Translations under genes and position numbers: made by a program | Notes under the pieces: model-generated | Databases searched by the model: none | Seen by the model: the letters and a program-made list of their open reading frames with translations, nothing else | What the model was told of the DNA's origin: nothing | DNA from: an uncultured Oscillibacter sp. | GTDB taxonomy: Bacteria; Bacillota; Clostridia; Oscillospirales; Oscillospiraceae | Length of the DNA stretch: 64,000 nucleotides | Reading direction: 5' to 3' | Assembly: GCA_910577405.1 (NCBI GenBank) | Contig: CAJTMG010000001.1 | Location: forward strand, 165,818-229,817 | Shown here: one piece after another, positions 1-7,229 of the stretch | Layout of the letters: each line of letters opens with the position of its first letter | Numbering within the stretch: the stretch's first letter is position 1

Positions 1-252
1 GCCTTTTCCCCGGGGACGCTTTCTGTCATTCCTGATTCTTCCGCCTTTTCCCCGGGGACGCTTTCTGTCATTCCTGATTCTTCCGCCTTTTCCCCGGGGA
101 CGCTTTCTGTCATTCCTGATTCTTCCGCCTTTTCCCCGGGGACGCTTTCTGTCATTCCTGACTCTTCCGCCGTTTCTCCGGGGAGGCTTTCTGTCATTCC
201 TGATTCTTCCGCCTTTTCCCCGGGGACGCTTTCTGTCATTCCTGATTCTTCT
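1..252 (-). repeat. 42-bp tandem repeat array, six units, inside the TIR gene
   Basis: Six head-to-tail 42-bp units lie at 1-42, 43-84, 85-126, 127-168, 169-210 and 211-252. Units 1-3 are identical, units 4 and 6 differ by single bases, and unit 5 is the most diverged. A degenerate seventh copy begins at 253. The unit is a multiple of three and stays in frame, so copy-number change would alter protein length without breaking it. The array may continue beyond base 1. Confidence 0.95.
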
Positions 253-1061
253 GCCTTTCCTCCGGTGACAGGTCCCTGCTCTTCCTCCGGCAAAAACTCC
301 GTCAAACGGCGGCGCGTTTCCTCTTGCAGGTCTTCCAGAACGCGCAGCTGGATGGAATCATTCTTATCGTTGACAAAATTATCCCGCAGCAGCCTTGCGC
401 AGGACTCCGCTCCCTCGTAGAGCAGGAAATTGGGCATCTCCTTCTTGTCGGAGAAAATCAGCTCGTACATAGTGGTCACTACGTTGTGTTTGTTATGGAT
501 ATTGTTCAGCAGCTTCTGGACGGATTTCTCATCATGGTACCGTTCCAGATTGCAGTCCAGAATACTCTCCTGCAAGAACAAAAATTCCTGAGGCGACATC
601 TCCACCTGATGCCTCATGCTCTCCCGGCGCACGCTGTTCTGATAAATGCAGGAGTGCATTCCCGAAAGAGTGCTCAGGTCCGGGTCCAGGGCCACATAGA
701 ATACCGGCAGAGGCTTCCCCATCAGCGTGTGCATTCTGGCGGTACGGTTGGCAAGCTGTTCCGCCAGGCAAGCATAACTGCGCATATAGTCAATGCTCAG
801 AAAGGACACGATTCCCATGCAGCCGTATTCCTCAAAGAGCCGCACCTGAAGGTTTTTCAGCCAGCTTGAGGACTGATTCTCCTGAAATTCGATATCGATA
901 TAGACGTTGATCCCCAGAGCCCGCAGAGCCAGCACACAGGGATACGCCTTTTCCCAGTCCCGGCTGGAGTAGCTGATAAATACATAATCCTCTCCCGGAA
1001 TCCAGCCGTCCCGGAGCAGCTCGTAATATGCCTTTTTACTCCGGGAAATCAGTTCTTCCAT
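1..1061 (-). CDS. TIR-domain protein with C-terminal tandem repeats (partial, runs off the window)
   Basis: Reading leftward from an ATG at 1061-1059 with an AAGGAGG site 8 nt upstream, the frame stays open to base 1, so the C-terminus is outside the window. Residues about 22-125 look like a TIR_2 domain: a YVFISYSSRDW box, then SFLSIDY and a CLAEQL segment in which Glu101 sits where TIR NADases carry the catalytic glutamate. Residues 130-265 are charged and probably helical. From about residue 270 the protein is a 14-residue repeat (EESGMTESVPGEKA) encoded by a 42-bp tandem array. It lies 21 nt downstream of a DHH phosphoesterase gene, so the two are probably one operon. TIR domains of bacteria commonly cleave NAD or make cyclic ADP-ribose signals; which one applies here is not known. 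No signal peptide or membrane segment is visible. Confidence 0.85.
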   Translation of the reverse strand, partial: MEELISRSKKAYYELLRDGWIPGEDYVFISYSSRDWEKAYPCVLALRALGINVYIDIEFQENQSSSWLKNLQVRLFEEYGCMGIVSFLSIDYMRSYACLAEQLANRTARMHTLMGKPLPVFYVALDPDLSTLSGMHSCIYQNSVRRESMRHQVEMSPQEFLFLQESILDCNLERYHDEKSVQKLLNNIHNKHNVVTTMYELIFSDKKEMPNFLLYEGAESCARLLRDNFVNDKNDSIQLRVLEDLQEETRRRLTEFLPEEEQGPVTGGKAEESGMTESVPGEKAEESGMTESLPGETAEESGMTESVPGEKAEESGMTESVPGEKAEESGMTESVPGEKAEESGMTESVPGEK

Positions 1062-1081
1062 CTCTCCCGCCTCCTTCCGAC

Positions 1082-2599
1082 TCAACGCGCCAGTTCGTAG
1101 GTCTTCTCAAAGATTCCTCTCCGGATGATGTAAATATCCTGTGGATTGTCCGCTTTGGCCGCAAGCCAGTCCCCGGCCTCCCCCAGCATCATGCCCCAAC
1201 CTGTGATTACCTCGGCGCGGCGGTCAAGCTGTCTGGCCCAGATTTTCGCCTCGTCCTTCGCGACGCACTGCTTTGCGTACTTCTCCAGCGACTTTTTCTC
1301 ATGGGTCTCCGCGTGATACACTACAGGAGGATAAACGCCCTCAATCTCATAAGGTTCATCCAAAAGCTCGTAATTCCGCAGCAGATCCTCTCTTTTGTTC
1401 AGGTACGTCTCACCGGAAACGCCGATACGGATATAGAGGTCCGGGCCGGCTTTCTTGATGGCGTCCCCTTCAATCATGCGGATCAAGATTTCCGTACCCT
1501 CAGGGAAGAGCTGGTCTGAGGGCACGTAGCCGCTGGGAATCTTCTTCTTGCGGTACAGGACCTCGGAGCCGTCCATCTGGTACTCGCCCGCCCGAAGCTG
1601 TATCGCGCCCTCAAAATAGCTGGCAATCCGGCGGTAAATCAAACGGCCCACGGCGCCCTCCAGACCATCCCAGCCGGTGTCCGCCACGTCGCAGCAGACC
1701 TGACGCACCAGATTCAGCGGCAGACGGCCTCCGGCTTTCATCCGGTCGCCTCCCGCGTCGTTCAGAAAGCCGTGGGCAATCCAGCGGGCCAGCTTATCCG
1801 CCTGCACCTTTTCCAGATAGCTCCTGACCGAAATCTTCACATAGTCCGACAGCAGGCAGTAGGACACGCAGACATCCACCTGGTCCACCGTCATCACCTG
1901 ATCGCTGACCACACCCAAAATATTCGGGTCGCAGGGCCGCACCTGGGCTACCGCAAAGCGGAATTCCGGATTTCTGTGCAGGCTCGCCAGCGCATCCCCC
2001 ACAATGCCCAGCTCCTCCACCGACAGATTCGCGCTTTTCAGCTGGCTCAAAACGCTCCCGTCAATCCGAAGCGCCTCCTGCATATCCCGGTCCAGGGGGT
2101 TCGACATTCCCCGGAAACCGTTGGTATCCATGTACAGCCCGTAGTACAGCGCGGTGGACAGATGGATATCCGGCACAAAGCCCTCGTCCATCAGCATGGA
2201 CCAGAGCACCGAGGCGCAGGACCCGCAGCCGCTCCGCACCTCGCTCATGGCCGGCAGCGCGCGTTTATCCTCCACCTCGTGATGGTCGATGACCGCAAGA
2301 TTCCGGCAGGGCAGCGGCGACATATTCCCCTCTCCCGCCTGGCCGTCCACCGTCACCAGAAGCTCCGGGGTCCCCTCCGGCTCCGGCAGATACTCCAACG
2401 GGATACTGAATTTATCCAGCATCAGAAGCAGGTTCACTTTCCGCACCTTCCGCTCTCCGGTGTAGACCAGCCGGGGCGTCTTCCCTTTGCTCTCCAGATA
2501 CGTCAGAAGCGTCCATCCGCAGGCAATGGCGTCCGCGTCGGGGTCGTCGTGGCACTGGATCATAATATCGTCATATTGCAGCAGTTCTTCTAATCTCAT
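1082..2599 (-). CDS. DHH-family phosphoesterase with an extra C-terminal domain
   Basis: A 505-residue protein starting at an ATG with AAGGAGG 7 nt upstream. The N-terminus carries the DHH phosphoesterase metal-binding motifs: HDDPDADA near residue 17, a VTVDG aspartate near 89, AVIDHHE near 108 and a YMDTNGF aspartate near 155. A GGDRMKAGG segment near residue 290 resembles the DHHA1 glycine motif. About 170 further residues follow that NrnA-type enzymes lack; their end (GEAGDW ... DIYIIRRGIFEKTYE) reminds me of PGDYG-type modules, but this is tentative. The family hydrolyses short oligonucleotides, cyclic dinucleotides or related phosphoesters; the substrate here is unknown. It is the first gene of a probable operon with the TIR gene, which suggests a linked nucleotide substrate or signal. 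Confidence 0.8.
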   Translation of the reverse strand: MRLEELLQYDDIMIQCHDDPDADAIACGWTLLTYLESKGKTPRLVYTGERKVRKVNLLLMLDKFSIPLEYLPEPEGTPELLVTVDGQAGEGNMSPLPCRNLAVIDHHEVEDKRALPAMSEVRSGCGSCASVLWSMLMDEGFVPDIHLSTALYYGLYMDTNGFRGMSNPLDRDMQEALRIDGSVLSQLKSANLSVEELGIVGDALASLHRNPEFRFAVAQVRPCDPNILGVVSDQVMTVDQVDVCVSYCLLSDYVKISVRSYLEKVQADKLARWIAHGFLNDAGGDRMKAGGRLPLNLVRQVCCDVADTGWDGLEGAVGRLIYRRIASYFEGAIQLRAGEYQMDGSEVLYRKKKIPSGYVPSDQLFPEGTEILIRMIEGDAIKKAGPDLYIRIGVSGETYLNKREDLLRNYELLDEPYEIEGVYPPVVYHAETHEKKSLEKYAKQCVAKDEAKIWARQLDRRAEVITGWGMMLGEAGDWLAAKADNPQDIYIIRRGIFEKTYELAR

Positions 2600-2635
2600 T
2601 CTATCTGCCTCCTTGAAAGCATTCTGTTACCCGAT

Positions 2636-2664
2636 ATTATATCAGCCCGCCGGGACGTTTTCAA
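2636..2664 (-). promoter_or_regulatory. Sigma-A-type promoter of the DHH-TIR operon
   Basis: On the minus strand TTGAAA (2664-2659) and TATAAT (2641-2636) are separated by 17 nt, a near-consensus housekeeping promoter about 37 nt before the DHH start codon. Confidence 0.75.
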
Positions 2665-2743
2665 CACCTGTACCGCGTCTTCCGGCTGTCAAAAAATTTT
2701 TTCCCTCCGGAATCACCTCTTTGTGAAAACTTCTGAAAACCGC

Positions 2744-2772
2744 TTTTCAAATCGGCGGAAATCTTGTATACT
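2744..2772 (+). promoter_or_regulatory. Probable promoter of the solute-binding protein gene
   Basis: TATACT at 2767-2772 preceded at 17 nt by TTTTCA, a poor -35. A small CCGGTC/GACCGG hairpin follows in the leader before the RBS. Confidence 0.45.
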
Positions 2773-2828
2773 GGAAAAGCAGCCGGTCCTGGGAAGACCG
2801 GTAATTCTCCCTGAAGGAGTGAGTCCCC

Positions 2829-4049
2829 ATGAAAACAATCCGACTTCTGTTTTTGCTCTTCCTGCTGACGGCCCTGACCGCCTGCGGGGGAAGCGAGCCG
2901 CCCGCGCCGCCGGAGGGACCGGAGACGGTGTCGCTGACGGTCTGGGGCGCGGAGGAAGACCAGGAGCTTTTGCAGGAAATCCTAACATCCTTCCAGGCCC
3001 GTTACGCGGAGGAGGCCAATTTCCAGATTACCTGCCAGCCTCAGAGCGAGTCAAGCTGTAAGGACGCCATTCTGGGGGACCTGGAAGCCGGGCCGGACGT
3101 GTTTGCCTTTGCCGACGACCAGGTTTCCGCCCTTGCCGCCGCCGGAGCCCTGGACCCCATCCCGGACCCCGAGGCCGTGCGGAGCGCCTCTTTGTCTGCC
3201 GCCGTGGAAGCTGCCAGCGTGGAGAATACCCTATACGCCTACCCTCTGACGGCGGATAACGGATACTTTCTCTATTACAACAAGGCGTATCTTACCGAAG
3301 AGGACGTGCAGAGCCTGGACCGCATTCTCTCCGTGGCGGCTTCGTCGGGTCGGAAATTTGTGATGGACTGGACCTCCGCCTGGTATGTGTACGCCTTTTT
3401 CGGGAACACGGGCCTTGAGGTGGGCCTGAACCCCGACGGGCTGACCAATTACTGCACCTGGAACGGCACGGGAACGGTTTCCGGCGTGGACGTGGCCCAG
3501 GCAATGCTATCGATCGCGGCCAGCCCGGGCTTTGCCAACCGGACGGACACGGAGTTTCTGGAGGGCGTGCGGAACGGGACGGTGATCGCGGGCGTCAGCG
3601 GGGTTTGGAACGCAGTGGCCGTGCAGGAGGCGTGGGGCGAAAACGCGGGGGCTGCCAAGCTTCCCACGTACACCTGCGGCGGCGGTCAGATTCAGATGGC
3701 TTCGTTTTCCGGATGCAAGCTGGTGGGTGTAAACGCCTACTCCAAAGAACCGGAATGGGCGGCGCGGCTGGCGGAGTGGATTGCCAGTGAAGAGAACCAG
3801 CGGCTTCGGTTTGCCCGGCGGGGTCAGGGTCCGGCCAACAGCGCGGCGGCGGCTTCGGAGGAGGTCCAGAATTCCCCGGCAATCGCGGCGCTTCTGGCAC
3901 AGTCGGAATTCTCCCAGCTCCAGCGGGTGGGCGGGAAGTTCTGGGACCCGGTGGCGGAATTCGCGTCCTCCATGGCGCGGGGGAATCCGTCCGGGGCGTC
4001 CCTTCAGGCCCAGCTGGACCATATGGTTGAGGGCGTGACCGCGCGTTAA
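2829..4049 (+). CDS. Extracellular solute-binding lipoprotein (ABC family 1 type)
   Basis: A 406-residue protein with a lipoprotein signal peptide: lysine/arginine start, a leucine-rich core and the lipobox LTAC with Cys19 as the lipidation site. The mature part follows the MalE-type extracellular binding fold: TLTVWG-like opening at VSLTVWGAEED, DVFAFADDQV, then AYPLTADNGYFLYYNK, and a C-terminal segment ending in repeated helices. Such proteins capture sugars or peptides on the outer face of the membrane. No permease or ATPase gene lies nearby; the next gene is a chemoreceptor 40 nt downstream, so this protein may present its ligand to that receptor rather than, or as well as, to a transporter encoded elsewhere. 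AAGGAG lies upstream of the chosen ATG. Confidence 0.85.
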   Translation: MKTIRLLFLLFLLTALTACGGSEPPAPPEGPETVSLTVWGAEEDQELLQEILTSFQARYAEEANFQITCQPQSESSCKDAILGDLEAGPDVFAFADDQVSALAAAGALDPIPDPEAVRSASLSAAVEAASVENTLYAYPLTADNGYFLYYNKAYLTEEDVQSLDRILSVAASSGRKFVMDWTSAWYVYAFFGNTGLEVGLNPDGLTNYCTWNGTGTVSGVDVAQAMLSIAASPGFANRTDTEFLEGVRNGTVIAGVSGVWNAVAVQEAWGENAGAAKLPTYTCGGGQIQMASFSGCKLVGVNAYSKEPEWAARLAEWIASEENQRLRFARRGQGPANSAAAASEEVQNSPAIAALLAQSEFSQLQRVGGKFWDPVAEFASSMARGNPSGASLQAQLDHMVEGVTAR

Positions 4050-4089
4050 ACTGCCCGCTTTGCTCTGTCGGGCTTTTGGAGGTATTGCA

Positions 4090-5673
4090 ATGAAAGGAAA
4101 GCTCTCTTTGCAGCAGCGCTTGATTCTGCCTGTGGTCCTTCTGGGGCTGGTGACGCTGCTGTCCAATCTTCTGGCAGTATTCAGCATCAACAACGTCCAC
4201 GCCAACGCCGGGACCATCGTGGATGAGTATATGGTCAGCGAGGCCTGTCTGGGAGATATCCGGCGGTCCATGATGGATATCCACCGGCTGGCTCTGTCCC
4301 ATATCGTGGCGGCGGACCATGAGACCATGATTCAGCTTGTGCAGCAAATCAAGGCGGAGGAAGCCGTTCTGGACGAGCAGCTTGCGTCCTACGAGCCCTA
4401 TGCCGCCGGGGAGGAAGGGGTCTATCAGGGTCTTTTGGAGGACTATGACGCCTTCAAGCACGCGCTGGTCCGTCTGGTATGCGCCAGCGCCGACAGCAAG
4501 ACCCAAGAAGCCTACGCCATGGCCAATGGGGAGGTTGTCCAGAGAAGCTCTGCCGCTGAAGCCAAGCTGGACGCCCTTTCCGATTCCGTTACTGCCCAGG
4601 CGTCGTCGGCCCGGAATCACCTGTTCTTTGTCTACACCGTCTCCCTGATTACCAGCGCGGCGGCTCTGGCTGTAGGCGTGCTGCTGGTATGGGCGGCTCT
4701 GCGGATTATCCGAAAGTACGTCATCGCGCCAATCCGGGACGCCATGGGGATTTTGCAGGACAGCTCCGAACGGCTGGGCGGCGTGGTAGGGGAAATCCGC
4801 GGCCGCACCCGGACCTCCAGCGGAAGCGCGCGGAAGCTCTCCGGCCTGACGGAACAGCTCTCCGCCGCTCTGGAGGAGATTTCCAGGAATACCGCCGCCA
4901 TTACCGCCAGCGCTTCCGGGACCCAGGAAGACGCCGTGCAGATGGCCGACGCCTGCGCAGCCCTGACCGGGTACTCTATGGAAATGCGGGAGCGGTCAGA
5001 AGAGATGGAGCAGTCCGCCCTGCGGGAGATGGACGCGGTGCAGTCCAGAACGGAGGAGATCCTGTCGGTGCTGAACAAAGCCATTGAACAGAGCCGGAAT
5101 GTGGATAAGATCAATATTTTGACCCAGGATATACTGTCCATCTCGTCTTCCACAGACCTGATCGCCATCAACGCCTCGGTGGAAGCGGCGCGGGCAGGGA
5201 CGGCCGGGAAGGGCTTTTCCGTGGTGGCCCAGGAGGTCCGCCGCCTCGCCGACGCCTGCGCGGAAGCCGCCGGACATATTCAGGAAGTCAGCGAGATTGT
5301 CACCGGCGCGGTCAACTATCTCTCCAGCAGCGCCCAGGAGCTTGCCGGTTACCTGGGGCAGGTCATTTCGGAACAGCTTGCCCAATCGGTGCAGTCCGGG
5401 CGGCAGTATCGGGAGGACGCGGCTTACATACAGCGTTCGATGGAGGCGTTCAACAGCCAGGCCGACCGTCTCCGGACTGCTATGGCGGAAATCACGGCGT
5501 CCATCTCCGGCATCTCCGGGGCGGTGGACAGCGCGGTTTCCGACGTGACCGGCGTGGCTGGCAGTACCCGCACCCTCGTGGGCGACCTCTCCGGCATCGT
5601 CAGCGGGATGGATACCAATCAGGAAATCGCCGGGGAGCTTCGGGGACAGGTGGACGTGTTCGCGAACCTTTGA
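4090..5673 (+). CDS. Methyl-accepting chemotaxis protein
   Basis: A 527-residue receptor. I chose the ATG at 4090 because GGAGGT sits 7 nt upstream; a longer reading exists but lacks an RBS. TM1 is about residues 10-32, an extracytoplasmic helical domain of about 145 residues resembling a four-helix bundle follows, and TM2 is about 178-202. A short HAMP-like linker leads to a long helical signalling domain with the conserved hairpin tip IAINASVEAARAG and AGKGFSVVAQEVRRLA, where CheW and CheA bind. It sits directly after a solute-binding lipoprotein gene on the same strand, probably co-transcribed, and may sense that protein's ligand-bound form (inference). No che genes are in the window. Confidence 0.92.
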   Translation: MKGKLSLQQRLILPVVLLGLVTLLSNLLAVFSINNVHANAGTIVDEYMVSEACLGDIRRSMMDIHRLALSHIVAADHETMIQLVQQIKAEEAVLDEQLASYEPYAAGEEGVYQGLLEDYDAFKHALVRLVCASADSKTQEAYAMANGEVVQRSSAAEAKLDALSDSVTAQASSARNHLFFVYTVSLITSAAALAVGVLLVWAALRIIRKYVIAPIRDAMGILQDSSERLGGVVGEIRGRTRTSSGSARKLSGLTEQLSAALEEISRNTAAITASASGTQEDAVQMADACAALTGYSMEMRERSEEMEQSALREMDAVQSRTEEILSVLNKAIEQSRNVDKINILTQDILSISSSTDLIAINASVEAARAGTAGKGFSVVAQEVRRLADACAEAAGHIQEVSEIVTGAVNYLSSSAQELAGYLGQVISEQLAQSVQSGRQYREDAAYIQRSMEAFNSQADRLRTAMAEITASISGISGAVDSAVSDVTGVAGSTRTLVGDLSGIVSGMDTNQEIAGELRGQVDVFANL

Positions 5674-5722
5674 CCTGCTTTCCTATGATGAGCGGCGGGG
5701 CGTTCCGGCTTTGAAAACGCTC

Positions 5723-5751
5723 TTGCCAGATGAAACAGGATATGGTAAAAT
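5723..5751 (+). promoter_or_regulatory. Probable promoter of the esterase gene
   Basis: TTGCCA at 5723-5728 and TAAAAT at 5746-5751 with a 17-nt spacer, 25 nt before the start codon of the next gene. Confidence 0.6.
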
Positions 5752-5776
5752 TACGGGGAAAAGGAGGGTGGCTGCT

Positions 5777-6517
5777 ATGCAGATCGACTACCACAAGGAA
5801 TACAGCCATGAGCTTGGACGAGAGATGGAATTCAAGGTCTATGGCCATGGCGGGAAACCGGTCCTGGTCTTCCCCTGCCAGAACGGGCGCTTTTATGACT
5901 GGGAGGGTTTTGGAATGCTGGAAACCCTGGGGGATTATATCGACGCGGGGAAAATCCAGCTCTTTACCGCCGATACCATCGACGGCGAAACGCTCTCTCT
6001 GGTGGGCGGCGACCCCTATCACCGGGTCCGGCTCCATGAGGCCTGGTACCGCTATGTGACCGAGGAACTGACGTCCCGCGCCAGGGAAATCAACGGCACC
6101 GGACAGGCGTTTTTGTCCACGGGCTTCTCTATGGGCGCTTACCACGCGGCAAACTTCTTCTTCCGCCGCCCTGATCTCTTTGACAGCGTGATCGCTCTTT
6201 CCGGCGTTTACGACACCTATGATATGTATAACGGCTATATGGACGATGTGGTTTACGCAAACGATCCCTGCGCCAGCATCGCCAATATGCCCGATCAGCA
6301 TCCCTATATCCAAATGTACAACGAACGGAAAATTATCATCTGCGTCGGGCAGGGTGCATGGGAAGAGCCGCTGCTGGCCGGTACCCGCCGCCTGGACGCC
6401 GTTCTGCGGGGCAAGGGGATCAACGCCTGGATCGACTATTGGGGCCTGGACGTGAACCATGACTGGCCCTGGTGGAAAAAGCAAATCCGTTATTTCCTCC
6501 CCAGCGTCCTCGGGTGA
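5777..6517 (+). CDS. Putative esterase, alpha/beta hydrolase fold
   Basis: A 246-residue cytoplasmic protein (no signal peptide). The start at 5777 is supported by AAGGAGG 9 nt upstream. Residues 28-45 (VLVFPCQNGRFYDWE) resemble the oxyanion-loop region of esterase-D-type enzymes, and STGFSMGAYHAANF contains the GxSxG-type nucleophile elbow (GFSMG, serine near residue 117). A late histidine in DVNHDWPWWKKQ is the likely catalytic base; the acid is probably one of the aspartates near LAGTRRLDAV. Bacterial relatives hydrolyse small acyl or carbohydrate esters. It stands alone between its own promoter and a strong terminator, so no pathway can be read from context. Confidence 0.75.
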   Translation: MQIDYHKEYSHELGREMEFKVYGHGGKPVLVFPCQNGRFYDWEGFGMLETLGDYIDAGKIQLFTADTIDGETLSLVGGDPYHRVRLHEAWYRYVTEELTSRAREINGTGQAFLSTGFSMGAYHAANFFFRRPDLFDSVIALSGVYDTYDMYNGYMDDVVYANDPCASIANMPDQHPYIQMYNERKIIICVGQGAWEEPLLAGTRRLDAVLRGKGINAWIDYWGLDVNHDWPWWKKQIRYFLPSVLG

Positions 6518-6523
6518 AAAAAG

Positions 6524-6563
6524 CAGGAGATAGGATGCGTTCGGCTCTTATCTCCTGTTTTTT
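6524..6563 (+). terminator. Rho-independent terminator after the esterase gene
   Basis: CAGGAGATA (6524-6532) pairs perfectly with TATCTCCTG (6549-6557), followed by a run of six T. Confidence 0.9.
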
Positions 6564-6596
6564 GCGGTCAGAAGTACGCTTTATGGAGGATATGAG

Positions 6597-6938
6597 TTGC
6601 ATGACAGCGAATTTTTCCGTGGCTGGCGGGACAGGCTGACAGAGACAAAGGACATCGCGCCATTGAACTTCGGAATGACGCAGGAGGAAGCAATCGCCAT
6701 TCTGGGTGAGCCGGACGCCGTTTCGACCATGAAAAGCAGAGGCAGGCCTTTGATTCTGAAATATCAGGACATAGAACTGCATTTTGACAGAAGCGCACTG
6801 TTTCTGGTTTTCAGCGACGGCGAAACAGAACTTGCAGTCAAAGCCGTCCCAGCGCAAAACGACCGCGGGCTTCCTTATCTTCCCCCATCTTCCCCCTGTC
6901 CAGGAAATGACAGTGTTTCCAGCCACGCCGGGACTTGA
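6597..6938 (+). CDS. Small protein of unknown function, TTG start
   Basis: A 113-residue protein beginning with TTG at 6597; GGAGGA at 6585-6590 is 6 nt upstream, and the nearby ATG at 6592 is out of frame. The only recognisable element is FGMTQEEAIAILGEPD, the GMT..E....LG.PD pattern found in SmpA/BamE-like folds and in several small Firmicutes proteins that fold the same way. The last 25 residues are proline- and serine-rich and may be a poorly conserved tail. It ends a few bases into the metK promoter (TTGACA begins at 6935), so it is not part of the metK transcript. Function unknown. Confidence 0.55.
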   Translation: MHDSEFFRGWRDRLTETKDIAPLNFGMTQEEAIAILGEPDAVSTMKSRGRPLILKYQDIELHFDRSALFLVFSDGETELAVKAVPAQNDRGLPYLPPSSPCPGNDSVSSHAGT

Positions 6939-6963
6939 CAAAGGGCAGCAGGTCGTATACAAT
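6935..6963 (+). promoter_or_regulatory. Promoter of the SAM riboswitch-metK transcript
   Basis: Perfect TTGACA at 6935-6940, 17-nt spacer, TACAAT at 6958-6963. The predicted start, near 6970, lies just before the riboswitch. Confidence 0.85.
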
Positions 6964-6990
6964 AGGATAGCCGGAAGAATCCGGTCAAAC

Positions 6991-7092
6991 TACATAGTCC
7001 TTATCAAGAGTGGTGGAGGGAACGGCCCTGTGAAGCCACGGCAACCTGCTATGTAAGGTGCCAAATCCGGCGGAATTCGAGAGATGAGGAGC
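6991..7092 (+). ncRNA. SAM-I (S-box) riboswitch
   Basis: The aptamer core is recognisable: TTATCAAGAG at 7001, GTGGAGGGAA..GGCCCTGTGAAGCC through 7037, CGGCAACC at 7039, AAGGTGCCAAATCC at 7055 and a closing GATGAGGA at 7083. P1 can form between TCCT (6998-7001) and AGGA (7087-7090). It lies between a strong promoter and metK, and a terminator hairpin follows at 7108. Family knowledge: S-adenosylmethionine binding stabilises the aptamer, frees the terminator and shuts off metK, giving end-product control. Confidence 0.96.
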
Positions 7093-7107
7093 GAGTGAGA
7101 GTTTTTC

Positions 7108-7139
7108 CCGCACGTTTCGGCATCGGAGCGTGCGGTTTT
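7108..7139 (+). terminator. Expression-platform terminator of the SAM riboswitch
   Basis: CCGCACG (7108-7114) pairs with CGTGCGG (7129-7135) and is followed by TTTT. It lies 16 nt after the aptamer and upstream of the metK RBS, as expected for transcription attenuation. Confidence 0.85.
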
Positions 7140-7229
7140 ATCATTTCCGCTGGCAGAATTTATCCCATCGCGCCGGGATGCAAAGGGCGCGAGATTTCCG
7201 CCGCACGGTGGGGAAGAAAAGGAGTTATT

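Noticed and set aside
1..252. CRISPR-like repeat array
   Set aside because: Units are directly adjacent without spacers and are in-frame coding sequence of the TIR protein.
324..869. Plus-strand ORF opposite the TIR gene
   Set aside because: Composition mirrors the coding strand of the TIR gene; no RBS and no plausible protein.
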